Assembly: GCA_018673915.1 (NCBI GenBank)
Contig: JABHBK010000047.1
Span: 1 to 64,000, forward strand
From: Nitrospina sp.
GTDB lineage: Bacteria > Nitrospinota > Nitrospinia > Nitrospinales > VA-1
Reading direction: 5' to 3'
Length of the DNA stretch: 64,000 nt
Part shown: piece after piece, positions 52,362 to 61,115 of the stretch
Layout: every line of letters begins with the position of its first letter
How positions within the stretch are numbered: the first letter of the stretch is position 1
Translations under genes and position numbers: made by a program
Notes under the pieces: model-generated
Told to the model about the DNA's origin: nothing
Database searches by the model: none
The model's input: the letters and a program-made list of their open reading frames with translations, nothing else

Positions 52362-53120
52362 GTGGATACTTTTCAAAAAGAAGTTCAGTGCACTCTTTGC
52401 CCCGAAACCTTTGAACCGCTGATTGAACCAGAAGAAGATAAAGGGGCCTACCCCATTTATTGTTCCAGTTGTTCCAACTGCGTCAATATTTCACGAGCTA
52501 ATCCTGTCAGGATAGCTTTTCGTGAAGTTTTAGGTCTTAGAAAAGAGGCACTAGCGCTTGCTTTTCAAAGTGTTTTGGCTCCCTGTCATTGTGGAGGCCA
52601 ATTCAATCACGATTCTGGTAAAAGGTGCCCAGATTGTATTTATAAAATTGAAAGAGAAGTTAGAAAAACGGGTACTGATATGGAGGCAGCCTTCAGGTGC
52701 CCCTGGAACATAACGGAACTCAAAAAATATGAAGCCAAGTTTTTTGAATATATTTTTCAGAAGGTAGAATCAAAAGAAGATAGCCTGCAACAGTTGATCG
52801 AAAAATTTGAAGCTGAAGAAATTGATGCCGAAACTTATATGGAAGAGCTGGATTCATTGCGTTTTAGAGAATCTTCCCAGGTATCGGTGATCCAGGCTTG
52901 GGCCATGATACTTGGCCCCGACGTGGCATTTCGTGCCGCGGAAGAGCATGAACTTGTTGAGCGGTATGGTAGCCGGATACTGGTAAGTATTGCAGATGCC
53001 ATGGAAATTAGTGCGGGTAAAGCGGTTCTGACCACCTTGGCTGATGAAATGAAAAACTGGGACGGACATGTGGAACAAGAGCTTAACACCTTTATCGCCA
53101 AAATTGGTGGGGGCTTCTAA
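52362..53120 (+). CDS. Cys-rich zinc-ribbon-like hypothetical protein, 252 aa
   Basis: Not recognised as a named family. The N-terminal half is rich in Cys pairs: CTLCPE (about residue 11), YCSSCSNC (about 34-41), CHCGGQ (about 76) and RCPDC (about 92), enough for two zinc sites or an Fe-S cluster. A charged helical middle (QQLIEKFEAEEIDAETYMEEL) and a helical C-terminus follow. It directly follows the oxidoreductase terminator with its own start, GTG 52362. A redox or chaperone link to the oxidoreductase is possible but is only inferred from position. Confidence 0.65.
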   Translation: MDTFQKEVQCTLCPETFEPLIEPEEDKGAYPIYCSSCSNCVNISRANPVRIAFREVLGLRKEALALAFQSVLAPCHCGGQFNHDSGKRCPDCIYKIEREVRKTGTDMEAAFRCPWNITELKKYEAKFFEYIFQKVESKEDSLQQLIEKFEAEEIDAETYMEELDSLRFRESSQVSVIQAWAMILGPDVAFRAAEEHELVERYGSRILVSIADAMEISAGKAVLTTLADEMKNWDGHVEQELNTFIAKIGGGF

Positions 53121-53322
53121 CCACTTGACGTGGGGCTGTTATTTTCTTCACTAGTCTTCATGCCCCGAAGGGGTAAAATGAGCAATGGCCTTATCCAGTG
53201 AGCAAAGAGTTATCTCGACTAAATAAAATCCTTTCCTGATATTCCTTTCCCTGACATAGCCTTTAAAAGCAGTCAACCCGTGAACTCGGCTCAATAGCCA
53301 ATTGTTAGTTGTAGACCCGCGC

Positions 53323-54192
53323 CTAGTGGTATTTTTTTAACACCTGCTCTACGGATGCAAGGTAGGAGCCACCAAATAGATTCAGGTGGTTCAAAAGATG
53401 ATATAGGTTGTACAGGTCTTTTCTTTCTTCGTATCCGGGATTGAGCGGAAAAGCTTCGTGATAGGCGTCATAAAAATTTTGCGGTAATCTTCCAAAGAGT
53501 TCGGTCATGGCCAGGTCGGCCTCGCGCAAACCAAAATAAACCGCCGGATCAAAAATGCAGGGGACCTGGTCTTCATCAGGAAAATAATTTCCCGACCACA
53601 GGTCACCGTGCTGTAAAGCTGGTTTCTCTCCCGATATATCCAGATAATTTTCAAGCTTATCACATAGCTTGCTGAGACTTTTGTCTGTGGAGTGAGGAAG
53701 AGATTTGCGGGCCAGTTCCTGCTGAGGCCGCAACCGCTGGTCGCGGAAAAAAGCAATGCCATTTGTTTCAAGCATATTTTTTTGTGGAGTACTGCCGATA
53801 TAATTGTCGTGATCCAGACCAAAATTATCTTGAGTAGTCCGATGAAGCTCGGCCAATGACTGGGCAAAGCGGGTTGAAAAATCCTTCCCTGGAGAAGCCT
53901 CGTCAATGTATTCAAGAATTAGAAAGGTGGGTTTTGCGGAATCCTGCAAAGCCAGAGGTTTTGGTATTCTGGGTCCCTTTACAGTTTTAGCAAGGAGCTT
54001 AAGCCCTCTGGCCTCGGCAGCAAAGAAATTTGGAGGAGGGTGGGAGTTGTATTTCAGAAAAACCCGCTTGCCATTGGTTAATTGCAGAGTGGAGGTTTGG
54101 TTGATGCATCCTCCTCCTGTTGGGGTGGAGGTTTTTACTTTGACCTCATGCCCAAAAATAGAACACAAAAGAGTGCTGATTTCTTCATCCAT
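53323..54192 (-). CDS. Fructosamine/ketosamine-3-kinase family protein, 289 aa
   Basis: Aminoglycoside-phosphotransferase-like fold. Nucleotide-binding lysine region RVFLKYNSHPPPNF, catalytic loop LQHGDLWSGNYF (the HGDLW..N motif) and the metal-binding D in CIFDPAVYFGLREADLAM. Bacterial members mostly phosphorylate ribulosamines and erythrulosamines so that they fall off damaged proteins. ATG 54192 overlaps the stop of the phosphatase gene by eight bases; a TTG at 54204 is an alternative. Together the pair is a protein-deglycation module. Confidence 0.87.
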   Translation of the reverse strand: MDEEISTLLCSIFGHEVKVKTSTPTGGGCINQTSTLQLTNGKRVFLKYNSHPPPNFFAAEARGLKLLAKTVKGPRIPKPLALQDSAKPTFLILEYIDEASPGKDFSTRFAQSLAELHRTTQDNFGLDHDNYIGSTPQKNMLETNGIAFFRDQRLRPQQELARKSLPHSTDKSLSKLCDKLENYLDISGEKPALQHGDLWSGNYFPDEDQVPCIFDPAVYFGLREADLAMTELFGRLPQNFYDAYHEAFPLNPGYEERKDLYNLYHLLNHLNLFGGSYLASVEQVLKKYH

Positions 54193-54682
54193 GTTTTTTT
54201 GCAAGCTGGGTTTTCAAGCGTTCCAGAACTTTTGGGCAGGTTCGTTCAACCATTTGATATACCGTTTCAAAACCGTGGTCCCCTCCGTAATAGGGATCGG
54301 GGACTTCGAGATCGCCGTTATTATCCGGGTCAAAAGTACGAAATAAAAACAACTTATCCTGAAGTTCAGAAGCAGGCTGCATTTGTTGCAGAGCGCTCAG
54401 GTTACTTTGGTCCATAGCCAGCACCAAGTCCATCCGTTTGAAATCTCCGGCCTGAAACTGGCGCCCTCGGCTGGTTAGGTGGATTCCGTGCTTACGGGCA
54501 GTTTGTTGCATCCGGGCGTCCGGAGGATTCCCCACATGCCAATTTCCAACCCCTGCGGAACTGATAATAATACGGTCTTGTAAGCCTTCATTTTTTACGA
54601 GGGCCTCAAAGACACCTTGGGCAAGCGGGGAACGACAAATATTTCCTAAACATACAAAACAGACTTCAACAGTTGAGTTCAT
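54185..54682 (-). CDS. Low-molecular-weight protein-tyrosine phosphatase family, 165 aa
   Basis: P-loop CLGNICRS (C11, R17) and the general-acid Asp in EVPDPYYGG, with VLAMDQSNLSAL between. Besides phosphotyrosine, this family is known to act on protein-bound ribulosamine-5-phosphate, and it sits upstream of a ketosamine kinase here, with overlapping reading frames, which supports deglycation as the function. ATG 54682 preferred to TTG 54697. Confidence 0.9.
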   Translation of the reverse strand: MNSTVEVCFVCLGNICRSPLAQGVFEALVKNEGLQDRIIISSAGVGNWHVGNPPDARMQQTARKHGIHLTSRGRQFQAGDFKRMDLVLAMDQSNLSALQQMQPASELQDKLFLFRTFDPDNNGDLEVPDPYYGGDHGFETVYQMVERTCPKVLERLKTQLAKKHG

Positions 54683-54814
54683 ATATTGATTTACCAAGCA
54701 TTTGCGTTTAAGATATGCTCCATCAGCAGAATGTTTTTACCACAATTTAGGTATTTATTTCATTCATTCAAGGACATCTTTGGTCCACGACTCATTATAC
54801 GGGGAAACTGAACT

Positions 54815-56110
54815 TTGATACCACGATACACATTGCCTGAAATGGCGGCGATATGGGAGCCGGAAAATAAGTTTAAAATTTGGTTGAAAATAGAAGTCCT
54901 GGCCTGTGAGGCCTTGGCAAAAAGAGGGGAGATCCCTAAAACTGCGTTGAAAGATATTCAAACCAAGTCCCGGTTTGATGTGGATCGCATTGACGAAATT
55001 GAGCGAGAAGTTAAACACGATGTGATCGCATTTTTGACCTGCGTGGCGGAAAATGTCGGAAATTCAGCGCGGTATATGCATATGGGAATGACCTCTTCCG
55101 ATGTTTTAGATACCGCTTTGGCGGTGCAATTAAAACAATCTGCAAATCTGATATTGAAGGAGCTCGTTGCTTTCAAAGATGTATTGGAAAGGCAGGCGAA
55201 GAAATACAAACTCACGCCTACCATCGGTCGATCTCATGGTATTCATGCCGAACCCTTGACCTTTGGATTGAAAATTGCCAACTGGTATGAAGAAGTCAAA
55301 CGCAATATAGACAGACTCAAACGTGCCCGGCAATGCATTGCTTACGGACAGATATCGGGTGCGGTAGGAACTTTTGCCTGCATTGATCCGGATGTTGAGG
55401 AGTACGTTTGTTCCAAATTAGGATTAAAGCCTGCCCCGGTTTCGAGCCAGGTCATTCAACGCGATCGCCATGCGGAGTTCTTTACAACCCTTGCGGTTGT
55501 TTCCGGGACCATTGATAAAATTGCTACGGAGATCCGCCATCTGCATAGAACGGAAGTGCTGGAAGCGGAAGAATATTTTTCCAGCGGTCAAAAAGGTTCA
55601 TCGGCAATGCCGCACAAACGCAACCCGGTAATTACCGAACAAATGTGTGGATTGGCTCGAGTGGTTCGGGCAAACGCTTTTGCGGCTCTGGAAAATATGC
55701 CACTCTGGCACGAAAGAGACATCAGCCATTCATCTGTGGAGCGGGTAATCGGGCCGGATAGCACGATATTGGTCCATTATATGCTGAGGAAAATGACATC
55801 GATGATGGATAAGCTAATGGTTTATCCGGATAATATGATGCGCAACCTGGAAAAAACAGGGGGCCTGATTTTTTCGCAAAGTGTCCTGCTCGCCTTAGTG
55901 CGAAAAGGTATTACACGGGAAGAAGCCTATAAACTGGTGCAGAAGAATGCCATGCAAAGTTGGACGAAAGGAAAAGATTTTTTAACGTTGTTGAAAAAAG
56001 ATAAGGATATCCGGAAACTTTTGTCCGCCGGAGAGATTGATAAGACTTTTAAATTAAAAACGCAATTTAAAAACATAGACCGGATTTTCAAAAGGGTCTT
56101 TAAGAAATAA
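54815..56110 (+). CDS. purB: Adenylosuccinate lyase, 431 aa
   Basis: Fumarase/aspartase superfamily, catalysing two steps of purine synthesis (SAICAR to AICAR, adenylosuccinate to AMP). Motifs: GMTSSDVLDTALAVQL, catalytic His in GRSHGIHAEPLTFG, and signature SSAMPHKRNPVITEQ (about residues 264-278). Full length. Start is a TTG at 54815 (IPRYTLPEMAAIW matches the conserved N-terminus). Operon with purC, 10 bases apart. Confidence 0.96.
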   Translation: MIPRYTLPEMAAIWEPENKFKIWLKIEVLACEALAKRGEIPKTALKDIQTKSRFDVDRIDEIEREVKHDVIAFLTCVAENVGNSARYMHMGMTSSDVLDTALAVQLKQSANLILKELVAFKDVLERQAKKYKLTPTIGRSHGIHAEPLTFGLKIANWYEEVKRNIDRLKRARQCIAYGQISGAVGTFACIDPDVEEYVCSKLGLKPAPVSSQVIQRDRHAEFFTTLAVVSGTIDKIATEIRHLHRTEVLEAEEYFSSGQKGSSAMPHKRNPVITEQMCGLARVVRANAFAALENMPLWHERDISHSSVERVIGPDSTILVHYMLRKMTSMMDKLMVYPDNMMRNLEKTGGLIFSQSVLLALVRKGITREEAYKLVQKNAMQSWTKGKDFLTLLKKDKDIRKLLSAGEIDKTFKLKTQFKNIDRIFKRVFKK

Positions 56111-56120
56111 GAGAATAATA

Positions 56121-56843
56121 ATGGAACGTTTGGAAAAACTTTATGAAGGAAAGGCTAAAATCCTTTACAACACTTCTGATCCTGATTTGGTGATTCAGTA
56201 TTTCAAGGACGATGCTTCGGCTTTCGATGGTAAGAAAAAGGGGACCATTGTTGATAAAGGGGTGATGAACAACCATATGTCGAGCAAGATTTTTCAATAC
56301 TTGGAAAACGAAGGCGTTGAAACCCACTTTGTTAAAACTCTCAATGACCGGGAAATGCTGGTGAAGAAGTTGGATATCATCCCGGTAGAAGTGGTGTTGC
56401 GAAATGTCGCGGCAGGGAGTTTGTGCAAAAGGTTGGGTATTGAAGAAGGGCGGGTTCTGGAAAAACCGATTCTTGAATTCTTTTATAAGAGCGATCCACT
56501 GGGTGACCCAATGATCAATGAATGCCATGTTGATGTTTTTGGCTGGGCCACAAAGGAAGAGGTGGAGATATTGAAATCGGAAGGACTCAAAATCAATAAC
56601 CTGATGATAAAATTTTTTAAGGAACGGAACATTCGCCTGGTGGATTTCAAGTTGGAGTTTGGTCGGCATAAGGGCAAGGTTTTTCTGGGCGATGAAATCA
56701 GTCCGGATGGATGCCGTTTATGGCATTGGGACACCAATGAAAAAATGGATAAAGACCGATTCCGATTTAATTTGGGTAATGTTGAGGAAAAATACCAGGA
56801 AGTTTACGACTTAATTTGTTCCACCGAGCGTGGGGCCAGCTAG
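56121..56843 (+). CDS. purC: SAICAR synthetase (phosphoribosylaminoimidazole-succinocarboxamide synthase), 240 aa
   Basis: ATP-grasp-like purine enzyme, the step immediately before PurB. Visible signatures: LYEGKAKILYNTSDPD at the N-terminus (ATP loop), PVEVVLRNVAAGSLCKR, DFKLEFGRHKG and LGDEISPDGCRLW. Short bacterial single-domain form of normal length. Neighbouring purB makes a biosynthetically consecutive pair. Confidence 0.97.
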   Translation: MERLEKLYEGKAKILYNTSDPDLVIQYFKDDASAFDGKKKGTIVDKGVMNNHMSSKIFQYLENEGVETHFVKTLNDREMLVKKLDIIPVEVVLRNVAAGSLCKRLGIEEGRVLEKPILEFFYKSDPLGDPMINECHVDVFGWATKEEVEILKSEGLKINNLMIKFFKERNIRLVDFKLEFGRHKGKVFLGDEISPDGCRLWHWDTNEKMDKDRFRFNLGNVEEKYQEVYDLICSTERGAS

Positions 56844-56889
56844 CAAATAATTATCTCGACTTGATCGAGTTCTTGCCCAGTACTTCTCT

Positions 56890-58938
56890 TTATCCGTTTT
56901 CTTTCTCGCGTCCGTGAATCAGGAAAGCCAGGATATACAGAACCAAAGCTAGCAGATACAGGTTTTTGGTTCCCAGTGCCATGGAGCTGTATTCCAGCAA
57001 CCCCCCGCAAATGGCTCCCATCAGGTTATAACCCAGGGAAGTGGTGGGTTCCTGCCTATTTTGAAAAATCTGCGAAAACAACATCCCCGCAAAAAACAAG
57101 GGCACTGCTGTGACCAAAGCTCCTGCAATCCATTGACCCACTAAAGGCAAGGCCAAAAGTGATTGAGTGGGGATGGCATAGCTGATTCCGATTGTAATGA
57201 ACAAACCAACAAATAACCTGGTTTTATCAAAAGGTCCTTTGCGGAGGATGAAAAGGTTGGCTATAAAAATTAACATCAGGATGGCCGCAAAGACCAGGAT
57301 ATTGACTTGCCAGGTCGAACCGAACAATAAAGACATTTCGGTGACACTTTTCGTTTCCAGTAGTAGAAAACTTGCCCCGAGAAGAAATAAAGTCCAATCC
57401 GGGTTTTTAAGGTTTTTTCTTCCGGACGAGCAAACAATCGATATTATGGAAATCAAAAATATAATGCCGCCTGCCTGAAGGTAGTGTTTAGGAATGCCCG
57501 GTTGGTCCAGATAAAGATAGGGCCAGTCGTCCGTAGGAATTTTTATGGAATCGGTGATTGCCCGCTCTTCATTTATTAATTCTTTAAATAAAAAACCAAA
57601 GTCGTTAATTCCTTCCTCCTTTGACCCAGCGACAAAGGTCATATTAAACAACCGATGTTCTTTTTCGAAGTGCATTAACGGATGTACCCCAAAAACATCC
57701 ATCAGTGTTTTTGCAAGTTTGAAAGGAATGGCTGTGTTTGCGGACATATGATACAAAATCAGCACTCCTTCCGGTTTTAAATGTTCCTTTATCGATCGGA
57801 AGGATTCTAGGGTATAGATATAATTATCGAGGCGGATGGATGACATGCCGGACAAGAGAGTTTGGCTGTCAAGGGTCGCTAGTATAATGACATCATATTT
57901 ATTTTTGGTTTTCTTGAGGAAGGCGCGGGCATCGTCGATATGAATTTGCACGCGAGGGTCATCATAAGGTTTTTGGTAATTTGAATCTTTGCCAATTTTC
58001 CATATTGCCCGATCAATTTCTACGGCATCCACATTCTGTGCTCCCTGGTCGAGAACCAGATGGACATCATTCCCTGACCCTGATCCTAATATCAATACAT
58101 CCTCCCAGCTTTTTGCAAAGCGATAAGGGAGTTGATACTGCTGTTTTACATCATTGGCAAAAGGATTTTTGATATTAGGAGACGGGGAAAAGTTAATCAT
58201 GTATTGATGAAGGGAGCCATTAACATTGATAGTGGTGAGATTTGATTCTGAGTATTGATTGATTTTGTAATAGGGGGACCAGATCTCATGGTCTTTCTGG
58301 TAAAGGTTTTGCACCAGAAAAAATATTAGTCCCAGGCAAATTGTGGAGACAACCAAGCTTTGTTGCTTCCCAGTCAGAAAAAGATAAAGCAAACCGCCCA
58401 GACTAAACCAAATAATGGGTGGGGTGGAAAAATAGCTCAATAAAGAAAAGACCAGAAGCCCAGCCAGGCTCCCTGCGGTATTTATGGCATAAGCATGGAG
58501 GGCGGGAAATTTTTTGAACTCCCTGCCCATTGCATAACCCAAGGCTATAAAAGGCAGAGCAGAAAATGTGAAAAAAATACTTACAACGGGAACCATCCCC
58601 CACTCTCTGGTATGGGGCGAAATATCAGCATAAATGACAAACATTGCCTCCCCCAAACGGGGAGCAGTGACAATGATATTGCTGAAATAAACACAAATCC
58701 CTACCAGTAAAAGTAGCAATGGCGGAAAAAATTGCGTGAGATTCTTTTCCCTGTTTGCTCGCATTATTCCGATTCCCATTCCCAGAAAAGCCGCCACCAA
58801 AACCAAATTGATAAAATAGGCGGTTATCCTGACATTGGAAGGAATGAACCGAATTAAAGCCAGTTCAAAAAATAGAATTAAAAAACTGTAACCGAAGAGT
58901 TTATACGAGGAGGGAGAGAAAATATTTTGGGTTTTCAA
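56890..58938 (-). CDS. Membrane-fused spermidine-synthase-like protein, 682 aa
   Basis: N-terminal and C-terminal hydrophobic domains (about seven segments each) flank a soluble Rossmann domain, residues about 290-410, with ILGSGSGNDVHLVLDQGA (motif I) and VDAVEIDRAIWKIGK, resembling spermidine synthases. The pattern matches the 'fused MFS/spermidine synthase' group found in many Gram-negatives. Whether it makes polyamines or methylates or transfers something else is not known. Converges on purC. Confidence 0.78.
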   Translation of the reverse strand: MKTQNIFSPSSYKLFGYSFLILFFELALIRFIPSNVRITAYFINLVLVAAFLGMGIGIMRANREKNLTQFFPPLLLLLVGICVYFSNIIVTAPRLGEAMFVIYADISPHTREWGMVPVVSIFFTFSALPFIALGYAMGREFKKFPALHAYAINTAGSLAGLLVFSLLSYFSTPPIIWFSLGGLLYLFLTGKQQSLVVSTICLGLIFFLVQNLYQKDHEIWSPYYKINQYSESNLTTINVNGSLHQYMINFSPSPNIKNPFANDVKQQYQLPYRFAKSWEDVLILGSGSGNDVHLVLDQGAQNVDAVEIDRAIWKIGKDSNYQKPYDDPRVQIHIDDARAFLKKTKNKYDVIILATLDSQTLLSGMSSIRLDNYIYTLESFRSIKEHLKPEGVLILYHMSANTAIPFKLAKTLMDVFGVHPLMHFEKEHRLFNMTFVAGSKEEGINDFGFLFKELINEERAITDSIKIPTDDWPYLYLDQPGIPKHYLQAGGIIFLISIISIVCSSGRKNLKNPDWTLFLLGASFLLLETKSVTEMSLLFGSTWQVNILVFAAILMLIFIANLFILRKGPFDKTRLFVGLFITIGISYAIPTQSLLALPLVGQWIAGALVTAVPLFFAGMLFSQIFQNRQEPTTSLGYNLMGAICGGLLEYSSMALGTKNLYLLALVLYILAFLIHGREKENG

Positions 58939-58979
58939 AGGTGAATGCCTTTATTGTTTTTAAGACTTGAGAGGGGGAG

Positions 58980-59249
58980 TCAGATATCTTTGCATTCCAT
59001 TTTTTCAAGGGGCTGGGCTTGGCATTCTATAGACTCAGTCATGCCGTTCGCCACCTTGGCGCAGGCTGTGCTCATACCTGTCATGATGGTATCATCTTTT
59101 GCCATGCCCTTTACTTTCTGGCAAACAATCTGATCCTTATATTTGATGCAGACTTCGCATTCAAACTTGTTACCGGTCCATAAAAGATCAATGGAAACGC
59201 TGGCAACAAAAGCTAGAAAAACCAGGGTAATGACAGTGCCTTTATTCAT
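58980..59249 (-). CDS. Small exported Cys-rich protein, 89 aa
   Basis: N-terminal hydrophobic segment (TVITLVFLAFVASVSIDLLW), then six Cys in the mature part (CEVCIKY, VCQKVKG, TACAKVA, ECQAQ, ECKDI), probably disulfide-linked in the periplasm. No family recognised. Between the spermidine-synthase-like gene and orn on the same strand. Confidence 0.65.
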   Translation of the reverse strand: MNKGTVITLVFLAFVASVSIDLLWTGNKFECEVCIKYKDQIVCQKVKGMAKDDTIMTGMSTACAKVANGMTESIECQAQPLEKMECKDI

Positions 59250-59270
59250 ATCTGAAGTAGCTGTTGGTTT

Positions 59271-59849
59271 TCAGGTTACGGGCTGGGCAATGCTTGCTTC
59301 TCGGCCGATGAAATAATGTTGCCGATAAAAGACAAGTTCTTGAAGTGATTCCCGGATATCCGTGAGGGCCATATGCTCGTTGCTTTTTTTGGGAAATTTT
59401 GGGCCGTCCGGATACCAGCGGTTTACGAGTTCTTTGATGGAGGTTACATCAATACTTCTGTAATGAAAATAATCATGTAACTCAATCATGTATTTGGAGA
59501 GGAACTTCCGGTCCTGACCAATCGAGTTTCCGCATAAAGGAGATATAGCTTTTGGGCAGTATTTCTTGATAAATTCCAAAGTCCTTTTTTCGGCTTCTTT
59601 TTGATCTATTAAGGATTCACGAACTCGTTTGACTAGACCCGAAGCATTATGGTGTTTCGTGTTCCAATCATCCATTTGATCCAGAATTTCGTCCCTTTGA
59701 TGAATGGCGATACAAGGCCCCTCTTCAAGAACATTCAGTTCGCTGTCGGTAATCAGGGTTGCGATTTCTATAATGACTTCTTTTTCCGCATCCAGCCCAG
59801 TCATTTCCAAGTCCATCCAAACCAGATTGTGTTTCGATTTTCGAGCCAT
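59271..59849 (-). CDS. orn: Oligoribonuclease, 192 aa
   Basis: DEDDh 3'-5' exoribonuclease that finishes RNA decay by degrading di- to pentanucleotides. D and E in NLVWMDLEMTGLD, the SPLCGNSIGQDRKFLSKYM Exo II block and HMALTDIRESLQEL (Exo III with His and Asp) are intact. Start at ATG 59849 fits the family N-terminus; an upstream TTG at 59888 would add 13 residues. Present in organisms without NrnA-type enzymes. Confidence 0.95.
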   Translation of the reverse strand: MARKSKHNLVWMDLEMTGLDAEKEVIIEIATLITDSELNVLEEGPCIAIHQRDEILDQMDDWNTKHHNASGLVKRVRESLIDQKEAEKRTLEFIKKYCPKAISPLCGNSIGQDRKFLSKYMIELHDYFHYRSIDVTSIKELVNRWYPDGPKFPKKSNEHMALTDIRESLQELVFYRQHYFIGREASIAQPVT

Positions 59850-60196
59850 AAAATTTATTATTAAATTCACCCTTGAAAACTTTAACAAAAACAGGGGGAA
59901 TTTGCTTTCTATGTATTGGGCCTGTATTGGCAGTAAAATAATTATACCGTTAGCAAAACTCCGCTTTTCACCCTTCGAAAAAGGTCTGCTCTTTCCCTAG
60001 AATGCGGATTTAAAGCCAATTGTATCTTAAATTCGTGGAAATATGAACCGTTCTTTAAGGTAAGCGCGGAATATAAGGGGCTCTAGTGAAAATTCCTTAA
60101 TGGCTTGATATGGATGGGGCGAGGCATTTTATGGCTTCGATCAATAAGGATGGCTATTAATTTAGATGCTTTTTCAAGAAAGGGGGATTTTAAACT
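59850..60196. other. Intergenic region without a recognisable gene
   Basis: About 350 bases. I see no coding frame or convincing promoter pair. The right part leads into the small ORF pair and the terminator. Confidence 0.5.
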
Positions 60197-60331
60197 ATGA
60201 GAAAAAACAAAAGGGGAGCAGGCGGGTTTGACAAGCCCGCCTGCTCCCCTAAAGTGGAGGAGATAGGGGGAAGACCCGGTCATGGCACCGAATTCGATCC
60301 CCCCATAAAGAAGGAGAAAAGTACTATATGA
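60197..60331 (+). CDS. Candidate 44-aa small protein
   Basis: ATG 60197 with AGGGGG at 60181-60186, 10 bases upstream. The product is charged and Gly-rich: begins MRKNKRGAGGFDKPACSPKV, continues with an EEIGGRPGHGTEFDPP stretch and ends KKEKSTI. Its stop (TGA) overlaps the next ATG by four bases (ATGA). Its codons 6-18 are encoded by a perfect inverted repeat that serves as a terminator on the other strand, so a purely structural explanation of the sequence is possible. No family recognised. Confidence 0.35.
   Translation: MRKNKRGAGGFDKPACSPKVEEIGGRPGHGTEFDPPIKKEKSTI
60212..60250 (-). terminator. Very strong intrinsic terminator for the glnD-TPR operon
   Basis: 15-bp perfect stem AGGGGAGCAGGCGGG/CCCGCCTGCTCCCCT with a 9-base loop; on the minus strand it is followed by TTTTGTTTTTTC. 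Lies 185 bases after the TPR gene stop. Confidence 0.85.
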
Positions 60332-60363
60332 ACTATATAAAACTAAAATTAAAGAAGTATTAA
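60328..60363 (+). CDS. Candidate 11-aa peptide overlapping the small ORF
   Basis: ATG 60328 with AAGGAG at 60311-60316, reads MNYIKLKLKKY and stops at TAA 60361-60363. The ATGA overlap with the preceding ORF looks like translational coupling, but the length is too small to be sure. Confidence 0.25.
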   Translation: MNYIKLKLKKY

Positions 60364-60367
60364 TTCG

Positions 60368-60387
60368 ACATTAAAATATTTTAATGT
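60368..60387. promoter_or_regulatory. 20-bp perfect AT-rich palindrome
   Basis: ACATTAAAATATTTTAATGT, between the small ORF pair and the stop of the TPR gene. Possible binding site or mRNA hairpin. Confidence 0.4.
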
Positions 60388-60434
60388 TGGGGTATTAAGA
60401 GCTGAGGGGCATGAGTGATTGAAAGGCAGGTCGA

Positions 60435-61106
60435 TTAATCCAGAAGGGTTTCTAGATCCAGGACCGAATTCAGGTAAGTGTCTTGAACCCTTTTGAGGTT
60501 GTTTCCCAGCCAAAGGTCGGCAAATTTTGGAGGGAAGCGGGCGAATCCTTTTATCTGATTAATGGCCAGACGGCAATCCCTGTACCAAGAAATATTTTTA
60601 TTAGCCTTAAATATTTTCTTGGCTTGTCTAAACTCTTCAATTGCGGAATCTGGTTTTCCGTCACCAAAATAGGCAAATGCCAAACCTACCCGACCAAGAC
60701 CTTCTTCTGGTTTTAATAAAATCGCTTTATTAAAAGCCTCCACAGCTTCGGGGTACTGTTGCATGGCTGCAAGTGCATTGGCAAAATGAAACCAGGAATC
60801 AAAATGGTCGGGGTGGGATTCTGTTAATGCTTTGGAAATCTCGATAGTTTTATCTAATTGTCCCAATTGTGAATACGTATTGGTCAGTTTTAGTTTAGCG
60901 TAAAGACTTATGTTGGAAGGGGGATTGGCCTCAAGGGTCTTCTGCCAGTATTTGACAGCATCTTCGAAGAATCCATCCTTATCCAGATTCCGCGCTTTTT
61001 CCAGAAAGCTTGTATAGCTTTCTTGAGACAAGGCTATGGCGGGTAATAGGCAGAGGAAAATTAACAGGCATAGGGTAATTTTTGTTAACCGGGATTTAAA
61101 TTTCAT
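60435..61106 (-). CDS. Exported TPR protein, 223 aa
   Basis: Signal peptide (ITLCLLIFLCLLPAIALSQ) and four TPR-like helical pairs (AVKYWQKTLEANPP, LDKTIEISKALTESHPD, YPEAVEAFNKAILLKPEE and SAIEEFRQAKKIF). Periplasmic or outer-membrane-associated scaffold. It follows glnD by 9 bases on the same strand, an unusual companion whose role is unknown. Confidence 0.78.
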   Translation of the reverse strand: MKFKSRLTKITLCLLIFLCLLPAIALSQESYTSFLEKARNLDKDGFFEDAVKYWQKTLEANPPSNISLYAKLKLTNTYSQLGQLDKTIEISKALTESHPDHFDSWFHFANALAAMQQYPEAVEAFNKAILLKPEEGLGRVGLAFAYFGDGKPDSAIEEFRQAKKIFKANKNISWYRDCRLAINQIKGFARFPPKFADLWLGNNLKRVQDTYLNSVLDLETLLD

Positions 61107-61115
61107 GACAGCTAT

